DNA from: Polytrichum commune
Taxonomy: Eukaryota; Streptophyta; Polytrichopsida; Polytrichales; Polytrichaceae
Direction of reading: 5' to 3'
NCBI GenBank assembly: GCA_950295325.1
Contig: OX485808.1
Coordinates: 16,698,527-16,762,526, forward strand
Length of the DNA stretch: 64,000 nucleotides
In this document: positions 21,291 through 32,158 of the stretch, in pieces
Position numbering within the stretch: position 1 is the first letter of the stretch
How the letters are laid out: each line of letters opens with the position of its first letter
Notes under the pieces: generated by a model
What the model was told of the DNA's origin: nothing
Databases searched by the model: none
Seen by the model: the letters and a program-made list of their open reading frames with translations, nothing else
Position numbers and translations under genes: made by a program

Positions 21291-21990
21291 CCAACCATCG
21301 AGCGTCAAGCCCCCATATGCAAAGGCCATCCATCTTACATTAGCAATCCATCATTGGCAAAGTTACTCGTCCCCGTATGCACCTCAAAAGGTTTGTCAAA
21401 CTCCACGAACTTGAGCACGGGCGGCGAAGAGAACTTGGTCTTAAGCTCCCCAAAGACTCGTGACAAACATCATCCCACTCTTGGGATAGCCATTTCTTCC
21501 ACAAGTCGAACCATCGAGCTTCATGCTCTCATATGCGATGGCCATCCATCTTGCATCAACATCCGCCAATGGTAAAGTCACTCGCCCCCCGTATGCACCT
21601 CAAAAGGTTTTTCAAGCTCCGCGAACTTGAACATGGGTGGTAAAGAGGAACTTGGTCTTAAGCCCCTCAAAGACTTGGTGGCAAGGCTCATCCCACTCTT
21701 GGGATAGCCATCTCTTGCACAAGTTGGACAAGCTTCTACAACCATGGAGCTTAATGCTCCTATAAGCAATGGTCATCCATCTTGGATCAACATCCGCCAA
21801 TGGTAAAATCCTTCGCCTTCATGTGCACCTCAACATGCTCATGAAAACCCGGAAACTTAACCACATGTTGTGAAGAGAACTTACTCTTGAGCTCCCCAAA
21901 GGCTTGGTGGCAAGGCTCATCCCACTCTTGGGATAGCCATTTTTTCCAACATGTTGACTAAGGTTCTAGCAACCTTAGAAAAACCATGAA
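21290..21990 (-). repeat. Triplicated RT/RNase H junction in gypsy element
   Basis: A segment of about 220-240 bp appears three times (CCCACTCTTGGGATAGCCAT near 21476, 21692 and 21925). It encodes remnants of the EWD...FEGLKTK...FEVHTG region between RT and RNase H. Confidence 0.75.
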
Positions 21991-22543
21991 TGAAGTGGTG
22001 GTAGTAGTTGTCTAGGCCAACAAATGACCTAAGCCCTTTTCTTGAATCAAGGGCCAATTCTCTTCTTGGATTGCCTTGACATTCTTCATGTTCGTCCACC
22101 AACTTCCTTTGTCACCACATACCTCAAGAACTCAATCTCTCCTTGAGCAAAGTTATTTTTCACTTCTTGGCGGTAACTTTTTGGGCAACACATTGATGAA
22201 TACATCCTTGTATCTCACCAACATCCCACCAATGTGGTTTGGAGGAGGCCCATCTTTCCTAGCCTCCCCATACATTCCTTGGAGTTGCTCCAATTGAACC
22301 ACGACCATTATGTTTTCTATTTTTCATTTGGTCCATTAAGACCAAATTCAACTTGGGTCCTCCTACCATAGGAGTCCTTGTCAATTTGAACTTCAATTCT
22401 TTGCCATTATGACACATCATAATGCACCGCAAGCTCACCAGCTTGCACCTCACATCTATCATGTGAGTTTCAAAGTAGGCGGCCTTCACAATGACATGCA
22501 TTTCATCTATTTCACATGGTGTGAAATTTTGACAAAAATCCAA
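21917..22543 (-). pseudogene. Gypsy protease-like region and RT thumb remnant
   Basis: 22000-22075 encodes GLRSFVGLDNYYHHFIHGFSK, the RT thumb signature. Only about 400 bases separate it from upstream sequence near 22400-22543, too short to hold the RT fingers and palm, so the catalytic RT core is deleted. Confidence 0.6.
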
Positions 22544-22799
22544 TGTCCCACATTGAAAGTTACATGCATCGCGGCCTCCTTTGTCTCATGCGGTTCGCCC
22601 TTTCCAAACCGCACCTTGGTGGGCTTGCTTTTTCTATCAATCGGCAAGCCCCAACTCCCTTGTGGGTTTTGGGCTCAAGAAGGAGTGGTAGGCTCTTTGT
22701 CAACACATGAGACATTTCTCCCATTCATTGAGCCTCAAGGTACAAAAGATTTGGCCTTGGCTTAAGGCTACTAGCCTTGGCCACAATGCCATCGTCTTA

Positions 22800-23110
22800 C
22801 ATTCGGTCCTCGGCAACTTGGCTTGGCTTGGTCCGCAAAGCCAACTTTAAACATTTCGTCCGCGGGACAAATTGGTTTGGCGCCACAAAACCAATTTCTA
22901 ATAGTTTGTCCGCAAAACAAACATGTTTTGCCTTGGTAGCACAAAGCCACCTTCCCACACTCCGTCCGCGGCACGAACATGAATTGCCTTGGTAGGACAA
23001 ACCCACCTCCCAACATTCCGTCCGCGGCACAAGTATGATTTGCTTTGGAAGCATAAAGCCACCTTTCAACATTCCGTCCGCGGCACCAACATGTTTTGCC
23101 TAAGTAAAAT
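22800..23110 (-). repeat. About 67-bp tandem repeats in gypsy gag region
   Basis: Repeats of CATTCCGTCCGCGGCAC-type units (near 22955, 23015, 23075 and weaker ones to 22850), giving Cys-rich repeated peptides in two frames. Gag function is not recognisable here. Confidence 0.7.
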
Positions 23111-23749
23111 GGACCAAACAATTTGCACTCATTTCTTTGGGACCTACTTTGGCTAAAGCCACTTGTGGTGATGCGCCGCCACACTTCTCTTTGGGACCAT
23201 CGGCTTCAATGCTCTTGCAAACTTGATGGTCCCCACCATGTCCTCAAGAAGCCTTAGGGACTTAAACAAGGCATCCACCACCCGCTTTTAAAACCCCACC
23301 TAAAAGGATGCATTTCTTAGAAAGCTCGTCCGTTTTAGGTGTATCCTTCATTTGTGCGTTTGAATAGCGCACATAGGCCTTAAGAGGCCCCGGGTGCCTC
23401 ATTAGCACCAAATTCATTCCAACATCAATACCTTCCAAGCATTTCGAATTGGAATTTCAATCCAACATTAATGCCCTCCAAGGTTTTGGGTGCATTCGGT
23501 ATTCTAGGCCCCAAATGCTTTTTGAGGCGTGCGGGAGCCCTTTCAAAGGACTCCACCATTTTCCTTACCGAATCCACCATCATGCCCACCATTGTCATTA
23601 GAACCAATGGTACGGTCAAATTCCATTTACACATGATCTCTGTTCCAATTTGAGCCTCACAACCTTTTGGAAACCCCGGGTCACCATCACAACCCGCTTA
23701 TTTGATAGCCATGCTTCCCTCAAAGTGCTAGCTCAAAAATTGGAAACCT

Positions 23750-23761
23750 GCTCTGATACCA
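23750..23761 (-). promoter_or_regulatory. Primer-binding site of gypsy element
   Basis: TGGTATCAGAGC on the minus strand, two bases from the 5' LTR end; complementary to the 3' end of initiator-Met tRNA. Confidence 0.9.
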
Positions 23762-23763
23762 AG

Positions 23764-24736
23764 TGTCGCAACCCTTGCTAAGCCCCCTTGACAATCTTGC
23801 CAATTTTCAATTCTAGCAAAGGTTACGAGCGCTAACCATTCGCATTCCGCCATGCTAATGGTTAGCTCCTCCTACCCCGGACCTTATAGTTCATAGGAGG
23901 GAACCAACCCTCCTACTTTGCTTTTGGGACTCACCCCTTAATCGGTAACCATTCCTTAGATGTGGACTTCCATCCATGGAAGCCCAATCCTATGTTGATC
24001 ATCGCATTGCCGGAGCAACACTACAACAACCCGAACCATACTAGGCAACTATGGCCTCACAATGGGCCAATGCCCATGGACGCCTTGCCGTTTGGCCTCG
24101 GGTGGGTGAGGCCACACCACCTCACCCATATAAGCCTCTAGGACTCTACGCGGGGCCCCTACCCCACCGTCAACCAACCTCTTGTCTCTCTACCAAGAGT
24201 TGGGGCCAAGTGGACACTTTCCTTTAGCCGCTGGGCCTAGAAGCCCCCAGCAGCTTCAGACCATCATAACTTCCTTGTATGATGTTTGATTCCAACAACA
24301 AACCACTCCATCTTCATCTACGCTTCACGTAGATGCCGATGGACTCCTCACTTGCCCCATTCCGGCAAGTATTGAGGAAGTTATGCCTGTTTGAACCTTC
24401 GCAGTCCCGGGAATCACTCCCAGGCACTGCTGTACCAGGGCGCTGTCCCGGGACAGCGCCCCACTCAAATGGCCATAACTCCTAGCTCACACCTCCGATT
24501 GAGGTGTTCTTGAGCATTCTAGAATCACCACGCCATGAGCTACGCATAACTCATGGCCTTCCCCTTGTGCCTCCTAGTCTTCGTGGGTGGGAGGCGTTCT
24601 CAACGCCCGGGGCCCTCACCCACACTAGGATCACTTGGGCCCTCTCACCAACGGCGCCACAAGTCCCGGGTGTCACTCCGGGGTCCCCCTTGTGCCCATG
24701 GTGTTTCGGGCACTCCTCATGGAGAGGTGCGCGACA
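23764..24736 (-). repeat. Right LTR (5' LTR) of gypsy element
   Basis: 973 bp, the partner of 17694-18666, offset by exactly 6,070 bases along its whole length with no difference noticed. Confidence 0.95.
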
Positions 24737-25805
24737 CTTGGTGTTGTCTTGGTGCGGTCTCGGTACAGATTTGGTGTGGTCTCGATGTTTTCGGTGCTTA
24801 CCTCGATGTCTTGGTGTAGACTTGGTGCTTTCAGTGTAGTCGATACAAATTCAGTGCGGTCTCGGTGTAGACTCGGTGCGTTCGGAGCAGTCGTTACAGA
24901 TTCGGTGTGGCCTCGGTGCTTTCGGTGGTGCTTTCGGTGCAGTCAGGACAGATTTGGTGTGGTCTCTGTGCTTCCGGTGCTTACCTTGCAGTCACGGTGT
25001 GGCCTCGTCGGTGTAGACTCGGTGCTTATGGTGTAGTCTGTACTGGTTCAGTGCGGTTTCGGTGTAAATTCGGTGTTTTTGGTGCAGTCGGTACAGATTC
25101 GGTGCGGTCTCGCTGTAACTCGGAGCTTTCGGTGCAGTCGGTACAGAGTTGTGCGGTCTCGGTGTGGACTCGGTGCTTTCGGCGCAGTCGGTACAGGTTC
25201 GGTGCGGTTTCGGTGTAGCTACTGTGTTTTCGGTGCAGACGGTACAGATTCGTGCGGTCTCGGTGAAGACTCAGTGTGGTCGATATAGGTTCGGTGTGGA
25301 CTCGGTGTGGGCTGTGTTTTTGGTGCAGTCGGGTAGATTCGGTGCGGTCTCGATGCTTACCTTGCTGTCTCGGTGTAGACTCGGTGCTTTCGGTGTGGTC
25401 GGTACCGGTTCGATGCGATTTCGGTGTAGCTTCTGTGCTTTCAGCGTAGACGGTACAGATTCGTGCGGTCTCTGTGAAGACTAAGTGCTTTCGGTGCGGT
25501 CGGTACAGGTTCGGTGAAGTCTCGGTGTGGGCTTTGTGTTTTCGGTGCAGTCGGATAGATTTGGTGCGGTCTCGATGCTTACTTGCGGTCTCGCTGTAGA
25601 CTCGGTGCTTTCGGTACAGGTTCAGTGAGGTCTCGTTGTGGACTTTGTGTTTTCGGTGCAGTCGGACAAATTCGGTGCGATCTCAGTGCAGACTCAATGC
25701 TGTCGGAAGTCGGTGTAGATTCGGTGCGGTCTCAGCGTTTTCGGTGCTTATCAGTGCTGATTTGGTGTCGATTCGGTGCTTTCGGGGCAGTCTGGCTTTC
25801 GGAGA
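24737..25805 (-). repeat. LINE C 5' leader array, part 2 (TCGGTG-rich)
   Basis: About 20 imperfect copies of a roughly 50-bp unit built from TCGGTG words (CTCGGTGTAGACTCGGTG, TTTCGGTGCAGTCGGTACAG), with higher-order periodicity. It continues 17640-17693 across the gypsy insertion and shares its TCGGTG vocabulary with the monomers of LINE A. Probable 5' promoter monomers of copy C. Plus-strand open frames here are periodic artefacts. Confidence 0.8.
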
Positions 25806-26571
25806 TCGATCTATCGTACTTAGCTAACTTCACAGACGCCTATTTTCTCACAAAGCAATAGATCTGGGAGTCCGTGTAGCAGGCCTCTCTCTATCCTCGT
25901 TCCCTCTCGGTGTTTCTACAGCGATCTCCTCCTTCGGAGATCTGCTCTCACTTTCTTCTTCGGCAGCGACTTTGGTAGTGATTAGGAGTACTGTCTCGGC
26001 AGCGACGTACTTCTTTAGCATTGATCGTTGTGGGGTGCTGTGTATTTGTTGAGTGCTCGGTGAGGATGAGCTCGAGTACCCTTCGGCACTTGTAGTTCAA
26101 GAAGCTGAGGTGTGGTGGCGGACGGTGCACAGGTCCCGAATGAAGAACGCTCCTGGTGCGGGCCTCCAGCTGCTTTCAGAATTAGGTCACCGTGTTTCCA
26201 ACTTTTCCAGGAGCGGCTACATCATTCTTCTTGGGTCCATGTACACTTTCCACTGTCACAACATCGTTTCCTCGAACTCCCTAGTGCTTCCGGCACTTGT
26301 TGAACGTGTTTCTGCACGTTTAACTGCCATCGCTGGTTTGTCAAGTCCATTATTGCGGATGGGATGGCATCGGCAAAGACTAAGCGACGCACCAGGTACA
26401 AGTTCTCAAAGAGATCATACAAAGGAGTCGGTGTTGAGCGAGGGCAGTGGACGACATGAAGGGAGGGGAACCTCCACTGAGCAAGAGGCGCATCGTCGTG
26501 TTCGAACGGACAACATAGAACTTAGATCAAAACCAAATAGTTAAGATGGAACTGTTGGTCAGGGAAGTCGA
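25806..26571. other. Junction region: probable LINE C 5' leader and unidentified sequence
   Basis: The first part carries a hairpin at 25923-25942 (GATCTCC / GGAGATC, 6-base loop) in the position where LINE A has its leader hairpin, so the 5' end of LINE C probably lies in this stretch. From about 26053 a plus-strand frame of 163 codons is open, but I recognise no domain in it. It may be upstream sequence of the neighbouring RNase H1-like domain frame. Confidence 0.4.
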
Positions 26572-27003
26572 ATGGTCGAGCAACCCAGACTAGTTTTCGA
26601 AGGTAAATCTGTAGAGCAGATGAGACCAAGAGCGGCTATTCGTGCTGATGTTGAGCGGTCAGAAGCCATCAAAGTAGAATGGGATGAGATGGTTGATGCA
26701 GTCGTTGCAGCTCGCTGGAGGGAATTGAATGAGAGTGCTCAGAACGGTCACTTTTATGGAGTGGCCGTAGGAAGGGTGCCAGGAATCTATCCTTCGTGGG
26801 CACAAGCTTACCAGCAAGTGCATAAGGTGTCTAGTAACAACCACCAGAAGTTCAGTGAGCTACAACATGCCTTGATGTTCATCCGGGAGCATCAATTGGC
26901 AGTTGGATTTGATGAAGACATTAAACAATTTGGCAGCAACGGAGTAGTTGTAGCGGTGTGGAGATTCCCTCTTGACCAGTGTCGGATTGGAAGGTCGATG
27001 TAG
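26572..27003 (+). CDS. RNase H1 N-terminal (hybrid-binding, viroplasmin-like) domain ORF
   Basis: A 143-codon frame with ATG at 26572. Residues about 60-106 carry the short RNase H1 hybrid-binding domain pattern: FYGVAVGRVPGIY-SW, then Q-V-K-S, then KFSELQHALMFI. This fold binds RNA/DNA hybrids in eukaryotic RNase H1 and also occurs in caulimovirus inclusion-body proteins. The first 55 residues (VEQPRLVFEG..., EMVDAVVAARWRELNE) and the last 35 match nothing I know. No RNase H catalytic domain follows on this strand. It ends 22 bases from the convergent copia pol stop, so it could be a host gene fragment, an exon or a captured domain. Whether it is expressed is unknown. Confidence 0.5.
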   Translation: MVEQPRLVFEGKSVEQMRPRAAIRADVERSEAIKVEWDEMVDAVVAARWRELNESAQNGHFYGVAVGRVPGIYPSWAQAYQQVHKVSSNNHQKFSELQHALMFIREHQLAVGFDEDIKQFGSNGVVVAVWRFPLDQCRIGRSM

Positions 27004-27025
27004 CTAGAGTACACTATGTGTTGTT

Positions 27026-30000
27026 TCAGTTGATTTGCCCATGCTGTACATCTTGCAAAGAGTGAAGGCCAATAAAATATCTATGCTTCTCAAACTTGTG
27101 TTTGGGTAACGGCTTGGTTAGAAGGTCTGCTGGATTATCGTCTGTGTTCACGTACTTGAGCTGAATTTCCCCCTCTAGCACTCTTTCATGAACAAAGTGG
27201 TGCTTGCCCTCTATATGCTTCGTCTTAGCATGAAACTGTGGGTTCTTGGCTAATTTAAGGGCACCCTGGTTATCACAGGACAAGTGCAGGTCGGCCAAAG
27301 TTGGTGTAGACGCAGAAGCGAGGTCGCGATGCACCTGTTCGTCCTGGCAAGAGATGGAAACCTTGAGTAAATTGAGAATTTTTAACTCGTTGAGTAGTCT
27401 GCGGATGTAGACGCCCTCCTTAGTAGCCTTGTACTCAACTTCGGTGGTGTTGTCACTCACAGTTGGTTGTTGCTTGCTAGCCCAAGAAACAGGTCCACCT
27501 GCGAGCTTAAATATGTACGAGCCAACCGAGCGTCTAGTAATTTTGCAACTCAGGTAATTAGAGTCAGTAAACCCATGGAGAGTGCTCTCGTCAGAGGGAT
27601 CAAATAGAATGCCCAGATCTGGGGTGAAATTTAAATAACGAATAATGTGTTGGAGGGCACTCCAGTGAGCAGCTTGCGGTGAGTGCATGTAACGACTCAT
27701 GATGCCTACAACATAGGAAATGTCAAGGCGAGTGTGACATAAGAAGATCAATTTACCTACAATGTGACAGTAGGCTGAAACGTCGACTGATGTCATGTGG
27801 GTATCTGCCTCCAGTACAAGCCCTACTGGTAAGGAAATGGTTTCGACCATCCATGGCTCAATGTTGCACTCCTTGAGAAGCTCCATGGTGTAGTTGTGCT
27901 CGTGCAAGAAAACCTTGTCGTCGGTTGTGCACACAAAGTCAATGCCGAGGTAACGATTCACGAGCCCTAAATCCTTCATCTTATACTTTTGACCGAGTTG
28001 TACTTTGATTTCAGCAACTCTCTCCTTGCTACTGCCGAAGATAAACAAATCGTCAACGTAGAGCATCGGAACTATGATAGTGTCACCTTCTCTTAGAAAG
28101 TACAGATTGGGGTCGAGCTCACTGCGAGTCCATCTAGAATTCCTCAAATGATTGTCAATCTCCTCATACCACTGTCGAGGAGACTGTTTCAAGCCGTAAA
28201 GCGACCGATTCAATTGGCAGACTTTATCCTCATGGCCGGGTATAGCAAACCCAGGAGGTTGTTCCATGCTGATGCGTTCCTTAACCTTGCCGTTGAGGAA
28301 AGCGGTAATCACATCCATGTGATTGAGCTCCCATCCTAATGTGACAGATAGAGCGATTATTGCCCGAAGTGTAACCCAGCGAGCTACAGGTGCGAACGTC
28401 TCATTATAATCAATTCCATACTTTTGCTCGAGTCCACGTGCAATGAGACGAGCTTTGAGGCGTATTCTAGTTGGATTAATCTCTGATTTTGCCTTGTAGA
28501 CCCACTTAGAGTGCAGGACGTGTTGGCCAAGGGGTCGATCCACTAATTCCCATGTGAGATTTTGAATGAGGGCATCAAATTCCTCACGTCGAGCTGCTTG
28601 CCATTGAGGGTCATTCTGAGCCTCCCGTTCGGATATCTTATCACTGATGGGGCCAGTGGTCTCAACGATGTCTGTGTCGTCTGATGAGTCCGAACCTCCC
28701 ATGTCGAAGAGGTCAAAATGCGAAGGCAGTCTCCTGGTAGCACGTGGTGGATTGCGTCGGGGTACAGTCGGCGAGGCAGGACTGTCCAGAGGAGTTAGTG
28801 GTGACCTTGGTGGTGTAGACCCCGTGTCATCGTTGTCCATAGGTGTAATGTCTGCTTACGTGACTGGGTGCGAGGCCGAGGGCTCGAGATCATTGTCATC
28901 ATCAAGAAGTCTCGCAAAGACGTCAACGAACGGTGTATCAGAGTGAAAATTACCTAGGACTGACTCAAACACTGTCACATCGTTAGACAATATGACTTTC
29001 CATCGGGTTGGACACCATAGCCGATAAGCTTTGGATTGGTCATCATAACCCACCAACACGCATTTGGATGCCTTATGCCCTAGCTTGGTGTGTTTGTCTT
29101 TAGGAATGTAGACATACGCCGTGCTCCCAAGAACTCGAAGTTGAGACAGATTGGGCTGGTAGCCATATAGCTTCTCAAATGGAGTCGTGAGGTTTAATGC
29201 ACGAGTACCTGACCTGTTGAGCACATAGTTAACAACACGGGTACATTCAGTCCAAAGGTGGGCTGAATACTTATGTGAGTTGAAAACGCAGCGTGTTGCC
29301 TCCATTAAGGTCCAATTTTTTTTCTCTGAGATTCCGTTTTGATGCGGCGTATCTGCGATTGTCAATTGTCGTTGAATCCCCTTCTGGACAAGATAACTGG
29401 TGAATTCGGCTGATAAGTATTCCCCTCCGCGGTCGGACCTTAGATTTGCCACAGTGTTTGACCAATCGTGCTCAGTATGTGTCATCGAGTGCACTTTGTG
29501 GGAAAACTGAGTTTTCACTAGCTTTACAAAATCTTTAAAATGTTGGAAGGTGTCGCTTTTCAAACGAAGAAAACGAACCCACGTGTAACGTGTGTAATCA
29601 TCTGTCAACGTGAGTAAGTATTTAAACTCAGTGTCCTTGTGAATCGGTCCACACAAGTCACTGTGCACTAGCTCGAAGGGGCGAGTAGTTCGTTTGACAG
29701 CGCGTTTAGGTCGTCTAGATCTATGTTGCTTGGCGAGTACACAGGTTTCACACTTCCTGTCCTTGCCTACTTGCAAATAGGGAATGCCTTCAACAAATTT
29801 TTTAGACGACATGTTGTGTGTTGTTTGGTGATTGATGTGGCACAAGCGCTTGTGCCACAAGTCGGTGGAATCCTCCTTACTGATGGTCGGAGCCGGTACG
29901 TCTTCCGCGAGTCCTATGAAGTTAGGAAGGTCGAATGGAACCGTGAGTGAAGCGGAGTGTGCGTAGAATTTAGCTCGTTGTAAGCTGTTGCTAACCCTAT

Positions 30001-30340
30001 ACAATTTGGACTTAGGGTCCCGTTCACCAAAGAGGACTACTCGCTTTGGGTCCTTCTTTTCTAGAACAAAGCATGACTCGGGAGTAAAAACTACTAGATG
30101 ACCAGTGTCTGTTAGCTTTCCTACAGACAACAAGTTCTTAGTGAGTCCAGGCACGTACAAAATCGGTTTGATGCTTTTATTTGCCTCAACGTGAAGTATT
30201 CCTTTTCCTACAACTGGGAGCCTTGATCCGCTTGCAGTGGAAACTCCAGAGGTGGAGGCTGTCAGCTGGAAAGATGAGAGCGTGGACCTATTGCCTGTCA
30301 CATGGCTAGAGGCACCTGAGTCTATAAAAAATCTCTATGA
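27026..30340 (-). pseudogene. Copia pol: protease, integrase, RT, RNase H (one TAA)
   Basis: Protease active site FFIDSGASSHVTG lies near 30330-30290. Integrase follows: WHKRLCH...C-ETC zinc-binding part, then catalytic HSDLCGP, LRSDRGGEY and the NGISEKKN Glu region. After a single TAA at 28856-28858 the same frame continues with RT (ETFAPVARW, DVITAFLNG, SLYGLKQSPRQWYE, catalytic LYVDD) and RNase H (GFTDSNY, EVEYKA, SCDNQGA, TKHIEGKHHF). The key catalytic residues look intact, so this copy is only mildly damaged. Protease is out of frame with gag and preceded by a stop. Confidence 0.88.
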
Positions 30341-30375
30341 GCCTCAAATCCTGCAAAATTAGCTTCAAGCTCTAC

Positions 30376-31338
30376 CTATTCACATGGGAGCAATTCGCTT
30401 GGGACATCCAGGTCGCCTTCAACCAAGTTGACTTGACGTTTGGCACCTCGTAATGTAGCGGCGTGAACTTGCATTTGCGCTATCTGCTCGTCAAGTTTCT
30501 TCAAGTCGCAGTTGGCGGAGAGGTGATTCTTTCTACTACAGTAATCACACTGAATGGTTCCCGTCGAATGGGTATAGGCTTGCGGGTTGGTGTAGTGCTG
30601 CGAGTTTGCTTGCGTTGACCCATTACCCCCTCCTCGAGAAAACGAGGGAGGACGATACTGCTGAAAAGGTTGTCGGGGACGAAAAGTTTGATGGCCGCGG
30701 TGAGAAAAGCGGGACACAAGATTGGATTCTTCGTCCGCGTCGCGTTGCTGGCCATCCTTGTAGAACTGTTATGAATGAAGGCGCCCAACTAAGTCGTGAT
30801 AGGTGGGCGGAGGGTCGCGAGCGAGCTCTCCATTGAAGTTGGAGACGAAGTGGGACCACGTCGAGGGAAGTCCTTTGAGTGTGATGTGAATGAGCTCCTC
30901 GTCGAGCGTGCGATAGCCAATGGAATTAAGCTGGGAGACCATGGAATCAATACGTTGAATGTACTCGTCTGCATCATTGCCCTGCATTTTAACAGCAGAA
31001 AGAGTTTGGGTGAGAACGAGGCGGCGTTGAGTATTTCGAGACTCATACCTGGACTGTAGATGTTGCCACATGGCGAAGGGATCTTCCTCAAACTCGTTGA
31101 TGGTAGACAGTAAGTCGTCATGAACTGTAGATTGTATTAACGCAATCGCCTTGATCTGGCGCTTGCGATATGTGAGTATGTCGTCATCGGTGGCAGGAAC
31201 TTCCAGGGGTAGTTGAACGACGCCACTATAACAATCCTTGTGACGTAAGATGGTACGGAGACGGATAGACCAGTTGTGGTAATTCGCACGACCTGTGAGT
31301 TTCTCGGTGTCAGAGAGAGGACCAGAAGATTTAGGCAT
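30376..31338 (-). pseudogene. Copia gag with zinc knuckle
   Basis: Starts MPKSSGPLSD at 31338 and carries the copia gag core (NYHNWSIRLRTIL, WQHLQSRYES, TLKGLPSTWSHFV). A TAA at 30769-30771 interrupts it; the same frame continues to 30376 and contains the CX2CX4HX4C knuckle CDYCSRKNHLSANC. It would form the virus-like particle and bind element RNA. Confidence 0.82.
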
Positions 31339-31456
31339 TGTAGCGGAAAGTAGGTGGGGATTGAAAACGAGACAACTGCTCGAGATATCTAGAATTGAGA
31401 AGGGACGCAGGGACTTAGAAAGAAGAGGACCAAGGAACGAAGCTAAACTGATACCA

Positions 31457-31764
31457 TGTTGTTGGACTTAAGAACATGACTTATTTGATTAGCGGGAGGC
31501 AAAACGCCTAAATACAAAACAGAGGTGAAATCAAGTGGTCATGGTGAAACCCCTAAATTGGAGCGCCAAGATGTCTACCTATTTATGTGGACTACAAGAC
31601 AAGAGAGATCTCCTCTCTTCCTATCTGCTTAGCCTAAGTGGATTGTCGTGATGTCCCTCGTAAAGTAACTTCGAACAACACCGCTTTGAGTCTGGTGCAT
31701 GTAATGTCCACACCTTTGGTCAGTTGTTGACCGATCCAACCATAAGTGACATTGTCTTCCTCAC
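31457..31764 (-). repeat. 5' LTR of copia element with adjacent PBS
   Basis: Starts TGTTG on the plus strand directly beside the PBS (TGGTATCAG on the minus strand, 31448-31456). The outer end is set only by a TG...CA match near 31764 because the partner LTR is missing; it is approximate. Confidence 0.6.
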
Positions 31765-32066
31765 ATATCAAGCTCGGGGGGTTCACTGGCGAAAATCGTA
31801 GAACAACGTGCAATAAAAAATAGGGTCCAATATATTCATTGTATATAAATTTTATAAAAAATGTACATGTAAAATAGGGGATTTTAAAATAGTGAAACGT
31901 GTTTACATATAAAATACCATCACATATAATATTTTCAGGCTTTTTACATGTAAAATGCCATCACCTTATAATCTTTTATGCAAGGTAAATAACCCCCCCA
32001 AATAATAGGTCCCGAACGCACGTGTATGCAAAATATAAGAGGGAGTGAACCCCCCGAGATATCAAG
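31765..32066. mobile_element. MITE with 8-bp target duplication (hAT-like)
   Basis: The element itself is 31773-32058 (286 bp). Ends are inverted: CTCGGGGGGTTCACT at the left and its complement AGTGAACCCCCCGAG at the right. Target duplication ATATCAAG lies at 31765-31772 and 32059-32066. Eight-bp duplications suggest hAT. There is no coding capacity. The interior is A/T-rich with repeated ACATGTAAAAT and ATATAAAAT words. Confidence 0.85.
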
Positions 32067-32158
32067 ATGTTGGTGTTATAGATTGCGTGTGCATGAAGTA
32101 TGGCCAAACATACAATGCCCTCTTGCTTTTTGTTGTGTACAAACCCAAATGACTAACA

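Larger units (their letters stand above)
17694..24736 (-). mobile_element. Ty3/gypsy chromovirus, non-autonomous, identical LTRs
   Basis: A 7,043-bp element inserted in the 5' array of LINE C. Minus-strand orientation follows from the PBS beside the right LTR and the purine tract beside the left LTR. Both LTRs are 973 bp, start TG and end CA, and appear identical in line-by-line reading, so the insertion is recent. The interior is degenerate: pieces of protease-like sequence, an RT thumb, a triplicated RT/RNase H junction, RNase H, integrase and chromodomain are visible, but there is no YxDD palm and there are many stops. It was therefore probably mobilised by proteins from another copy. Confidence 0.9.
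1..25950 (-). mobile_element. LINE copy C (outer, older), split by nested insertions
   Basis: Third copy of the 2A-LINE family, on the minus strand. Its pieces are the 5' TCGGTG-rich array (24737-25805 and 17503-17693), the ORF1 N-part (16227-17502), the ORF1 C-part (1984-2476) and the start of the A/C-rich spacer (1-1983). ORF2 and the 3' end lie beyond the left edge. Two younger elements interrupt it: LINE A inside ORF1 (11-bp target duplication) and a gypsy element inside the 5' array (5-bp target duplication). Removing both gives collinear ORF1 matching that of A. The 5' boundary is uncertain: the array ends near 25805 and a hairpin at 25923-25942 may belong to the 5' leader. No target duplication can be checked because the 3' end is outside. 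Confidence 0.75.
27005..31764 (-). mobile_element. Ty1/copia retrotransposon, 3' LTR not found
   Basis: On the minus strand: 5' LTR (from 31764 to 31457), PBS, gag, zinc knuckle, protease, integrase, RT and RNase H, in copia order. No sequence resembling the 5' LTR is found after the pol stop at 27026, where unrelated sequence with the RNase H1-like domain begins, so the 3' end has been lost. Pol is one frame apart from one TAA; gag has a stop and a frame change before protease. Confidence 0.85.

Noticed and set aside
24553-25861. Several plus-strand frames as Val/Ser/Arg-rich proteins
   Set aside because: They run through the LTR and the TCGGTG array, are read in several frames at once and have no motif.
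26000-27025. 3' LTR of the copia element
   Set aside because: No segment matches the TGTTGTTGGACTTAAG start or the rest of the 5' LTR; the 3' end appears lost.
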